Part shown: in pieces, positions 1-4,632 of the stretch
Layout: each line of letters opens with the position of its first letter
Numbering within the stretch: the first letter of the stretch is position 1
Origin: Acidimicrobiia bacterium
GTDB lineage: Bacteria > Actinomycetota > Acidimicrobiia > IMCC26256 > JAENVU01
Assembly: GCA_016650415.1 (NCBI GenBank)
Contig: JAENVU010000121.1
Location: 1 to 7,664 of the forward strand
Reading direction: 5' to 3'
DNA length: 7,664 nt
Position numbers and translations under genes: made by a program
Notes under the pieces: generated by a model
Seen by the model: only the letters and a program-made list of their open reading frames with translations
The model's database searches: none
What the model was told of the DNA's origin: nothing

Positions 1-198
1 CGGCTCGGCGAGTTCGTCGCGTGCATCCATGCGACCCAGGTCCAGTTGTACCCGGAGGGCATCGACTCGGGCGCGGGCCGCGTCGACCAACGCATCGATC
101 GTGTCGCGTCCCAACTCGATCATGAGGTGCTCGACCTCACGGAGTTTGGTGGTCAGTTCCTCGACGGTCTCACGGCGTTCGGTGGCCATCTCAGTCAT
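1..198 (-). CDS. Small coiled-coil-like protein, partial (C-terminus outside window)
   Basis: The frame is open with no stop for 66 codons from the ATG at 198 to the left edge, so the C-terminus is missing. The start is chosen because AAGGAG (209-204) lies 5 nt upstream; a second in-frame ATG at codon 4 is less well placed. The peptide begins MTEMATERRE and is almost entirely charged and aliphatic with roughly heptad-spaced Leu, Val and Ile (for example residues 11-30 and 33-52), which predicts long amphipathic helices or a coiled coil. No signal peptide, membrane segment or catalytic motif is visible. It is the third of three small minus-strand genes with similar helical composition, 82 bp after the previous one. 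I do not recognise a family. The reading frame is well supported by the ribosome binding site and codon use; function is unknown. Confidence 0.7.
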   Translation of the reverse strand, partial: MTEMATERRETVEELTTKLREVEHLMIELGRDTIDALVDAARARVDALRVQLDLGRMDARDELAEP

Positions 199-280
199 GG
201 GGACTCCTTGTCGTTTCCCTCGACTGTGCGCGTCGAAGCCGCCGCGAACCAGTGGCGAAAGTCCCGGTCCGCGCGGGGAA

Positions 281-601
281 TCAGTAGATGCGGCGGGAGA
301 CGAACGTCGAGTTGTTCGGCAGGTCGTCGTCGACCGAGACCGAACTGCCGAGCACCCGCTCCTTGGTGAGATCGATCGCCGGCTGCTCACGCCCCTCGAT
401 CATCCGGTGCAACACCGCCAGCACCGAGGTTTCCGACTCCAGGCGTTCGCCGACGCGTTCGGTCGCACTGGTCAGATTGCTGAGTGCGTCGATCAGCTCT
501 TCGTCGCGCCGGAGCAGGTCACCATGGATCGCCGCGATCTTCGAATGGACGAGCAAGAACTCGTCGCGCTCCTGCCGTCGCCGGCGTCCGAATCCGAACA
601 T
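281..601 (-). CDS. Hypothetical protein, 106 aa, charged helical
   Basis: A longer in-frame start exists at 649, but the ATG at 601 is preferred: GGGGGAG (614-608) sits 6 nt upstream and the protein then opens MFGFGRRRRQ. A short hydrophobic/aromatic tip followed by an arginine cluster is a pattern sometimes seen in proteins that touch a membrane or nucleic acid, but that is only a suggestion. Residues about 10-75 are strongly helical with Leu/Ile/Val at regular spacing and many Glu/Arg/Asp (for example RRDEELIDALSNLTSATERV). The C-terminal ~30 residues are polar and probably disordered, ending SRRIY. No enzyme motif, transmembrane helix or signal peptide is seen. It lies between two other small helical genes on the same strand, 84 bp after the 82-aa gene and 82 bp before the partial gene. 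No family recognised. Confidence 0.7.
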   Translation of the reverse strand: MFGFGRRRRQERDEFLLVHSKIAAIHGDLLRRDEELIDALSNLTSATERVGERLESETSVLAVLHRMIEGREQPAIDLTKERVLGSSVSVDDDLPNNSTFVSRRIY

Positions 602-660
602 CTCCGTCTCCCCCGTTGCCCGACGGTGAAAACGAAACCCCACACCCACCGCAACTGATG

Positions 661-674
661 GACCCTCTCGGGTC
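661..674 (-). terminator. Small hairpin downstream of the 82-aa gene
   Basis: In the minus-strand transcript the sequence is GACCC-GAGA-GGGTC, a perfect 5-bp stem closed by a GAGA (GNRA-type) tetraloop, starting 11 nt after the TGA of the 686-934 gene. There is no T-tract after it, so it is not a canonical intrinsic terminator. It could stabilise an mRNA end, attenuate transcription into the next gene, or be chance in GC-rich DNA. Confidence 0.3.
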
Positions 675-685
675 GGCCCGGTGAC

Positions 686-934
686 TCAGCCCTGGGTGAG
701 CTCCCGGTATTCCTTGAGGGCTTTGCGATGACCCTTGGCGCCACCACCGAGGAGCCCGCCCGTGCGGATCTTCTTCACGAAGCCCTCGAAGTCGTCGAGC
801 ATGCCCTCGAGGTCGTCCTCGGGGCCCGCCTTGTCGAGCTTCTCGAGTTCTTCGTGGATCTTGCGCAGACCTTTGCGGACCGACTGGAACTCGTCGTCCA
901 ACTCTTTGCGGGCATCTTCGAGCGACTTGGTCAT
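686..934 (-). CDS. Hypothetical protein, 82 aa, charged helical
   Basis: The frame could extend upstream to 994, but the extra residues (Arg/Gly-rich) run through the divergent promoter region. The ATG at 934 is preferred because a TAGATT box ends exactly 7 nt before it, the spacing of an actinobacterial leaderless start. The product begins MTKSLEDARKELDD and contains about 28% Lys+Arg and 28% Asp+Glu by eye. Residues 1-35 form an amphipathic helix (for example LRKIHEELEKLDKA), followed by an acidic stretch (PEDDLEGMLDDFEGF, about 38-52), a glycine turn (GGLLGGG, about 59-65) and a second basic helix to the end. No signal peptide, membrane helix or catalytic motif is seen. It is divergent from the acyl-CoA dehydrogenase at 1012, with 77 bp between starts. 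Family and function are not recognised; a small cytosolic helical-bundle protein is the best structural description. Confidence 0.72.
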   Translation of the reverse strand: MTKSLEDARKELDDEFQSVRKGLRKIHEELEKLDKAGPEDDLEGMLDDFEGFVKKIRTGGLLGGGAKGHRKALKEYRELTQG

Positions 935-941
935 GCACCTG

Positions 942-947
942 AATCTA
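942..947 (-). promoter_or_regulatory. Probable -10 box (TAGATT), leaderless start of the 82-aa gene
   Basis: Read on the minus strand, TAGATT matches the actinobacterial -10 consensus TAnnnT and is separated by 7 nt from the ATG at 934. This would place the transcription start at or next to the A of the ATG, giving a leaderless mRNA. The only SD-like bases (AGGTG) lie 1 nt from the ATG, too close to act as one. No clear -35 is visible. Confidence 0.45.
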
Positions 948-998
948 CGCCGCGACCGCTCCCCCCTGAGGCCTGGGCGCCATGCGCCCGACAACTCC

Positions 999-1004
999 TA
1001 CGCT
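999..1004 (+). promoter_or_regulatory. Probable -10 box (TACGCT), leaderless start of the acyl-CoA dehydrogenase gene
   Basis: TACGCT fits TAnnnT and lies 7 nt before the ATG at 1012, with no Shine-Dalgarno between them. This mirrors the arrangement on the opposite strand, so the 77-bp divergent region appears to hold two back-to-back leaderless promoters. No convincing -35 element is seen. Confidence 0.45.
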
Positions 1005-1011
1005 GCGCGCC

Positions 1012-2124
1012 ATGATCACTGTCGACGAGTTCGCGCGCACCGCCTCCGCCTGGCTCGACAGCAACCGCGCCGGTGCACCGCGCGACTACGGGGCGATTCT
1101 TCCCGCCGACCTCGCCGACGCCGGCCGCGCCTGGCAAGCCCAGCTGTTCGCCGCCGGCTTCGCCGGGATCCACTGGCCGACCGAGTACGGCGGTCGGGGC
1201 TTGACCCCCGAGCACACCGGCGCGTGGGTCACCGCGTGCGCGATCGCCGAAGTCCCACCCGTGCTGAACATGGTCGGCAATGTGCTCACCGCCGGAGCGC
1301 TCCTCGCCTACGGCACGCCCGAGCAGTGCGCGGAAGAGCTCCCGAAGATTCTCAGTGGCGAGCGCGTCTGGTGCCAACTCTTCTCCGAGCCGGAGGCGGG
1401 ATCCGACCTCGCGTCGCTCGCGACGCGCGCGGAACGCGACGGTGACCGATGGGTCGTCAACGGCCAGAAGGTGTGGTGCTCGAACGGCCGGATCGCCGAC
1501 CGCGGGATCCTCCTGGCCCGCACCGACGCCGCCGTCCCGAGTCACCGTGGGATCTCGTTCTTCCTCGTCGACATGCACGCCCCCGGGATCGACACGCAGG
1601 CGCTGCGCCAGATGAACGGTGGCGCCGAGTTCGACGAGGTCTTCCTCACCGATCTCGAGGTACCGGCCGACGCCCTGCTCGGCCCCGAAGGCATGGGCTG
1701 GACCGTGGCCATGTCGGCCCTCACCAACGAACGGGGCTACATCGGCGCCGCCGGCATCGCATTTCAGCGCCGCCTCGACGCGATGCTCGCGATGGGCGGC
1801 GATCTCGACCCCATCGGCCGCCAGGCCCTCACCGACCTCTGGATTCGGGGATCGAACCTCAAGGTCATGGGCGAACGCCAGGGACCGGTCGCGTCGGTGC
1901 TGGCGTCGATCGCGAAGCTCGGCACCACCGAGCTGATGTTCGACACCGCGGTCACACGAACCACCGCAGCCGGGGCCGCGGGGATGCTTGCCGGACCCGC
2001 CGCGGATGGGTTGCTCTCTGCCCCCGGTGCGCGCATTGCCGGCGGCACCAGCCAGATCCAGCGCAACATCATCGGCGAGCGCATTCTCGGCCTGCCGAAG
2101 GAGCCAAAAGCCGCGAAACCGTGA
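1012..2124 (+). CDS. Acyl-CoA dehydrogenase, FadE large-subunit-like (370 aa)
   Basis: Flavoprotein expected to introduce the alpha,beta double bond into an acyl-CoA in beta-oxidation, in the cytosol. Family features in order: N-terminal helical domain with WPTEYGGRGL (55-64); the middle beta-domain flavin/substrate motif CQLFSEPEAGSDLASL (121-136); VNGQKVWCSNG (149-159); NGGAEFDEVFLTDLEVP (202-218); and the C-terminal GGTSQIQRNIIGERILGLP (344-362). Length is normal. The segment LTNERGYIG puts Glu240 where isovaleryl- and long-chain-type dehydrogenases carry the catalytic base on helix G. The medium-chain-type position before GTSQIQR is Gly344. The usual R-x-x-FG-x-x-L-x-x-FQ cofactor-interface motif is absent; this region reads DPIGRQALTDLWIRGSNLKVMG. 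That combination is typical of the larger subunit of mycobacterial heteromeric FadE enzymes (FadE26/FadE29 type), so it may need a partner. The start at 1012 is favoured over 982 by the TAnnnT box 7 nt upstream. Substrate unknown. Confidence 0.93.
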   Translation: MITVDEFARTASAWLDSNRAGAPRDYGAILPADLADAGRAWQAQLFAAGFAGIHWPTEYGGRGLTPEHTGAWVTACAIAEVPPVLNMVGNVLTAGALLAYGTPEQCAEELPKILSGERVWCQLFSEPEAGSDLASLATRAERDGDRWVVNGQKVWCSNGRIADRGILLARTDAAVPSHRGISFFLVDMHAPGIDTQALRQMNGGAEFDEVFLTDLEVPADALLGPEGMGWTVAMSALTNERGYIGAAGIAFQRRLDAMLAMGGDLDPIGRQALTDLWIRGSNLKVMGERQGPVASVLASIAKLGTTELMFDTAVTRTTAAGAAGMLAGPAADGLLSAPGARIAGGTSQIQRNIIGERILGLPKEPKAAKP

Positions 2125-2133
2125 GGTTTCCGC
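2113..2133 (+). terminator. Hairpin spanning the stop codon of the acyl-CoA dehydrogenase
   Basis: GAAACC (2115-2120) pairs with GGTTTC (2125-2130) around a GTGA loop; allowing one bulged C extends the stem to GCG/CGC at 2113-2115 and 2131-2133. The loop is a GNRA-type tetraloop (GUGA in RNA) and contains the TGA stop codon (2122-2124). No T-run follows. It is plausibly an mRNA 3'-end or weak termination structure. Confidence 0.35.
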
Positions 2134-2167
2134 ACCCGCGCGGATCTCGTGTTCCACCGTGGCGATC

Positions 2168-2192
2168 GGGGGCGGTTCAGTTTCCGCCGCCC
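2168..2192 (+). other. GC-rich inverted repeat before the repeat-protein gene
   Basis: GGCGG (2171-2175) faces CCGCC (2184-2188) across an 8-nt loop (TTCAGTTT). Three more G-C pairs form beyond a single bulged G (2168-2170 with 2190-2192). It lies between the dehydrogenase stop and the ATG at 2212. It could be part of a two-hairpin terminator with the structure at 2113-2133, or a 5' element of the next gene. It lacks a T-tract, and chance pairing in GC-rich DNA is possible. Confidence 0.25.
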
Positions 2193-2211
2193 CACTGCCG
2201 ATACCCATGAG

Positions 2212-2580
2212 ATGCAACGATCCCCGAGCCCTCAGGCCGAAACCGACATCGACACCGCATCCGACGACCGCGCCGCGGCGTCGGCCGGTCACGACGCCTT
2301 CTGGCAGATCAAGGCCGCGGCAGCCGTCGACGACAACTGGCTCGAGCAGCTGGACGCGGACGGTGGCACCGCCGCGCCGGTCACGACCGAGGATCTGGTG
2401 TCACCGAACTCGGCAGTCGAGTTCCAGACCGGTCCCCCGGCGACATCGTCGGAAGCGGTCCGTGCCATCGAGCCCGTCGGCGCCATCGAGCCCGTCGGTG
2501 CCATCGAGCCCGTCGGTGCAATCGAGCCCGTCGATGCGTGGTTCACCAGCCTGAGCGACGATCTCCTGCCGGAGCGCTGA
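2212..2580 (+). CDS. Small acidic protein with tandem AIEPV(G/D) repeats (122 aa)
   Basis: The start is uncertain. The ATG at 2212 is preferred because an in-frame GTG at 2149 would add 21 Arg-rich residues encoded across the hairpin at 2168-2192. Neither start has a good Shine-Dalgarno. The protein is acidic, with an Ala/Asp-rich N-terminus, a short helical segment around HDAFWQIKAAAAVDDNWLEQLD (27-48), a Thr/Pro/Ser-rich linker, then four perfect or near-perfect hexapeptides AIEPVG/AIEPVD at residues 85-108, and a tail ending DAWFTSLSDDLLPER. No signal peptide, membrane segment or enzyme motif is seen. The low-complexity, Pro-containing repeat suggests an extended linker between the W-containing helix and the C-terminal acidic motif, perhaps a short partner-binding peptide; this is inference. 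It is 44 bp before the split-barrel gene, which has its own apparent promoter. Family not recognised. Confidence 0.6.
   Translation: MQRSPSPQAETDIDTASDDRAAASAGHDAFWQIKAAAAVDDNWLEQLDADGGTAAPVTTEDLVSPNSAVEFQTGPPATSSEAVRAIEPVGAIEPVGAIEPVGAIEPVDAWFTSLSDDLLPER
2464..2535 (+). repeat. Four tandem 18-bp in-frame repeats
   Basis: Units start at 2464, 2482, 2500 and 2518. The core GCCATCGAGCCCGTCGGT is identical apart from single changes: the last base of unit 1 is C, and unit 4 reads GCA for GCC and GAT for GGT. Each encodes AIEPVG, the last AIEPVD. Near identity at the DNA level, including third positions, points to recent duplication by slippage rather than old conserved protein repeats, so copy number may vary between strains. 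Confidence 0.93.
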
Positions 2581-2610
2581 GCCCGCCTGCCCTCACGCAT
2601 CCATCCGGCG

Positions 2611-2616
2611 TACCCT
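2611..2616 (+). promoter_or_regulatory. Probable -10 box (TACCCT), leaderless start of the split-barrel gene
   Basis: TACCCT fits TAnnnT and lies 8 nt before the ATG at 2625, with no Shine-Dalgarno in between. This is the third such arrangement in the window and suggests the gene is transcribed separately from the repeat-protein gene. No -35 recognised. Confidence 0.4.
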
Positions 2617-2624
2617 CGGACGCC

Positions 2625-3047
2625 ATGGAACTGACCGACGCGCTCGACTTCATCCGCGGCCGCCGCGAAGGGGTACTCACCACCCTCCGCCGCGACGGAC
2701 GACCCCAGCTCTCCAACATCATGTACGCGGTCGGTCCCGACGACGCGATACGGATCTCGGTGACTGCAACCCGAGCGAAGACCAAGAACCTGCAGCGCGA
2801 TCCGCGCGCCTCGCTCTACGTCGTCGGCGACACCTTCTGGGCGTACGTCGTGGTCGACGGCCCCGCCGTACTCACTCCGGTCGCGTCGGATCCGAACGAC
2901 GCCACCGTCGACGAACTCGTGGATCTCTACCGTTCGATGGCCGGAGAACACGACAACTGGGACGAGTACCGCACCGCGATGGTGGCGGACCAACGACTCG
3001 TGGTGCGGATCACGCCAACGAGTTCCTACGGCATGATCGGCAACTGA
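2625..3047 (+). CDS. PPOX-class F420/FMN-dependent split-barrel protein (140 aa)
   Basis: The sequence has the pattern of the pyridoxamine-5'-phosphate-oxidase-like split beta-barrel family, closest by eye to the Rv1155-type F420-binding group of actinobacteria. Features: N-terminal helix ELTDALDFIRGRREGVLTTL; strand RRDGRPQLSNIMYAV (22-36); the cofactor phosphate-contact segment SVTATRAKTKNLQRDPRASL (45-64); strand FWAYVVVDGPAVL (71-83); helix DATVDELVDLYRSMAG (92-107); and a C-terminal strand RLVVRITPTSSYG. Length is normal for single-domain members, which act as cytosolic homodimers. Such proteins bind or reduce with F420H2, or bind FMN; cofactor and substrate cannot be read from sequence alone. 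The start at 2625 is chosen over an upstream frame extension from 2538 because that would overlap the repeat gene, whereas a TAnnnT box lies 8 nt before this ATG. Confidence 0.88.
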   Translation: MELTDALDFIRGRREGVLTTLRRDGRPQLSNIMYAVGPDDAIRISVTATRAKTKNLQRDPRASLYVVGDTFWAYVVVDGPAVLTPVASDPNDATVDELVDLYRSMAGEHDNWDEYRTAMVADQRLVVRITPTSSYGMIGN

Positions 3048-3104
3048 ACCGAAGGTTCACGACCACCTCACAGAGTCCTCACACACGGGGAGCACAGTCG
3101 GCTC

Positions 3105-4052
3105 ATGTTGACGACGACGCTGCACCGACGGCTCACCGTTCTTGCGCTGGCGACTGCGCTCACCGGTTGTGCGTCTGATGGTGGCGGTCGCCACGGCAGC
3201 ACGACCTCGACCAGTACGACGCCGTCGCCCCACTGCGTCGAGGGCGACCGGACTGCGACCGTGGCGTACAAGCAGGTGCCGGGGGTCTCCGCCAACCTGA
3301 CCAGCCTGGATGTCCACGCGCCGACGACCGGATGTGACCTCCCGGTCGTCGTATGGGTCCACGGCGGCGGGTACCAGGTCGGCGACAAGGCGAACGCGAT
3401 CGCCGACAAAGTGCGGTGGGCGAACGGTCACGGTTGGATCCTGGTGAGCGTCAACTACCGCCTGACCAATCCGGGGAGCCCCACGAGCGCGCAGTACCCC
3501 GACCACTACGAAGACGTTGCCGCCGCGATCGCCTGGGTGCACGATCACATCGCCGACTCCGGCGGTGACCCGGCGAAGCTCGCGGTCCTCGGACACTCCG
3601 CCGGTGCCGACATCGTCTCGAACGTGCTCGTCGATCCGACCTATCTCCATACGTACGGACTCGAGCTCAGCGCCGTGCGCTGCGGTGGTCCCCTCGACAC
3701 CGAAGGCTTCGACAAGCCGCTCGCCGGAGCCGACGAACCCGACGGCGAGAAGCTGCAGTGGCGAGTCGCTCTCGGCAACGAGCCGGATTACCTCACGAAG
3801 ACCTCGGCCACCCTCAACGTCAAACCCGGGATCGGGATCCCCGCCATGATCGGCGTATTCCGGGGGACAGCCCAGCGGCAGTCGATCGAGCAGGGCTTCC
3901 TCGCCGCGTTGCGGAACGCCGGCATCACCGCCACGACGATCGACGCTCGCGGGCTGACCCACGGGGACGTGAACCGCCTCATCGGTGCGGCCGGCGACAC
4001 GAGGATGACCCCGCCCCTCACGAGCTTTCTCACGAATTGTTTCGCCGGGTAG
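3105..4052 (+). CDS. Alpha/beta-hydrolase (carboxylesterase-like) lipoprotein (315 aa)
   Basis: Predicted exported, lipid-anchored esterase. The N-terminus has an n-region with Arg8-Arg9, a hydrophobic stretch (10-18) and a lipobox LTGC with acylated Cys22, then a Ser/Thr/Pro-rich linker (31-42). The hydrolase core shows the oxyanion-hole motif HGGGY (86-90), strand WILVSVNYRL (111-120), EDVAAAIAWVHDH (136-148), nucleophile elbow GHSAG with Ser165, and a likely catalytic His286 in LTHGD. The acid strand reads FRGTAQRQ (252-259), where related esterases usually have H-G-T-x-D, so the expected Asp is replaced by Gln257. The third catalytic residue is therefore not located. Four further cysteines (44, 77, 193, 312) could form two disulfides outside the cytoplasm. 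GGGGAG at 3087-3092 is a somewhat distant ribosome binding site (12-nt spacer). Substrate unknown; the fold resembles the HSL/BD-FAE esterase group. Confidence 0.87.
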   Translation: MLTTTLHRRLTVLALATALTGCASDGGGRHGSTTSTSTTPSPHCVEGDRTATVAYKQVPGVSANLTSLDVHAPTTGCDLPVVVWVHGGGYQVGDKANAIADKVRWANGHGWILVSVNYRLTNPGSPTSAQYPDHYEDVAAAIAWVHDHIADSGGDPAKLAVLGHSAGADIVSNVLVDPTYLHTYGLELSAVRCGGPLDTEGFDKPLAGADEPDGEKLQWRVALGNEPDYLTKTSATLNVKPGIGIPAMIGVFRGTAQRQSIEQGFLAALRNAGITATTIDARGLTHGDVNRLIGAAGDTRMTPPLTSFLTNCFAG

Positions 4053-4092
4053 CCTCACGACGCTCCGCAGTCGTGGCGAAGGGAACCGGCGA

Positions 4093-4506
4093 ATGTCAGA
4101 GAACCTGCGCATCCTCGGCCAGTACAGCGCGGCGATGGAATCCGGCGACGGTGCCGCGGTCTTCGACTTCTGGTCCGAGGACTTTCACAGCCACGTGACC
4201 GAGCGCGTCAGCCCCGGCAAGGTCGGGACCGACGTGCGCGGCGAAGAGCAGGAGTGGTGGCAGCAGGCGAAGTCGGCCTTCCCCGACATGGTCTTCACCG
4301 TGGACCTCCTCGTCGAGTCGGGCGACATCATCGTGTCGAACTGGACGGTGAAGGGCACACATACCGGCACCGCCTTCTACGACCTGCCGCCCTCCGGCGA
4401 GCCGGTCGAGATCAACGGCACCGGGATCCTGCGGATGCGCGACGGCAAGATCGTCGAGCACTGGGGCGGCCCCCACTGCCAACAAGGCCTCGGCCTGATT
4501 CGATAA
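4093..4506 (+). CDS. SnoaL-like (NTF2-fold) polyketide-cyclase family protein (137 aa)
   Basis: A single NTF2-like cone domain of normal length. Visible family features: N-terminal helix NLRILGQYSAAMESGDGAAV; the FDFWSEDFHSHV segment (24-35); EEQEWWQQAKSAFPDMVFTVDLLVESGDIIVSNWTVKGTHTG (51-92), which is typical of the SnoaL/ester-cyclase group; and a C-terminal strand pair with INGTGILRMRDGKIVEHWG (107-125). Members are cytosolic cyclases, isomerases, hydrolases or simple ligand binders, and the family name alone does not fix the reaction. Good ribosome binding site: GAAGGGA at 4078-4084, 8 nt before the ATG. The gene follows the hydrolase by 40 nt on the same strand, so the two may be co-transcribed. 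A TAGCCT box overlapping the hydrolase stop codon (4050-4055) could give it its own start. Confidence 0.85.
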   Translation: MSENLRILGQYSAAMESGDGAAVFDFWSEDFHSHVTERVSPGKVGTDVRGEEQEWWQQAKSAFPDMVFTVDLLVESGDIIVSNWTVKGTHTGTAFYDLPPSGEPVEINGTGILRMRDGKIVEHWGGPHCQQGLGLIR

Positions 4507-4546
4507 CCCGACCGCGCACGAGACCCACGCGTTCACTTCCGCTCTT

Positions 4547-4559
4547 GGCCCTGTGGGCC
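4547..4559. terminator. Short GC hairpin at convergent gene ends
   Basis: GGCCC (4547-4551) and GGGCC (4555-4559) form a perfect 5-bp stem with a 3-nt loop, 40 nt after the stop of the SnoaL-like gene. Further GGGCC copies follow, so alternative pairings exist. There is no T-tract on either strand. Position between convergent genes favours a termination role, but the sequence is not decisive. Confidence 0.3.
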
Positions 4560-4575
4560 GGGCCGCTCGGGCCAC

Positions 4576-4631
4576 GGCTGCGCCACGGTGTCGGGCGTGA
4601 GACGTCCGGGCCGGTCCTGAGTGGCGCAGCC
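4576..4631. terminator. 11-bp perfect inverted repeat at convergent junction
   Basis: GGCTGCGCCAC (4576-4586) and GTGGCGCAGCC (4621-4631) are perfect reverse complements separated by 34 nt. The right arm starts 1 nt beyond the TAG stop of the minus-strand dehydrogenase, so its mRNA would end in this stem. It could act as a bidirectional termination or 3'-end protecting structure for both converging transcripts, or as a protein-binding inverted repeat. No T-run is present. Confidence 0.4.
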
Positions 4632-4632
4632 T

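Noticed and set aside
200..265. GGGACT (200-205) and AGTCCC (260-265) inverted repeat
   Set aside because: Only 6 bp with a 54-nt spacer, partly inside a ribosome-binding region; not distinguishable from chance.
29..658. Plus-strand open frame of 209 codons opposite the small helical genes
   Set aside because: Ser/Arg-rich low-complexity translation typical of antisense; the minus strand has well-placed ribosome binding sites (209-204 and 614-608) and balanced helical proteins.
2149..2211. N-terminal extension of the repeat protein from a GTG at 2149
   Set aside because: The 21 added residues are Arg-rich, unlike the acidic protein, are encoded across a hairpin, and lack a Shine-Dalgarno; the ATG at 2212 is more likely, though not proven.
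931..2292. Long minus-strand open frame (about 450 codons) antisense to the plus-strand acyl-CoA dehydrogenase
   Set aside because: It lies over a clearly recognisable dehydrogenase; its translation is Arg/Gly/Val/His-rich with no domain. Long antisense frames are expected in GC-rich coding DNA.
2464..2535. CRISPR-like or other spaced direct repeat
   Set aside because: Units are contiguous 18-mers without spacers, in frame within a coding sequence; this is a simple coding tandem repeat.
3057..4112. Long minus-strand open frame antisense to the hydrolase lipoprotein
   Set aside because: The opposite strand has lipobox, HGGGY and GHSAG motifs; the antisense product shows only compositional bias and no family pattern.
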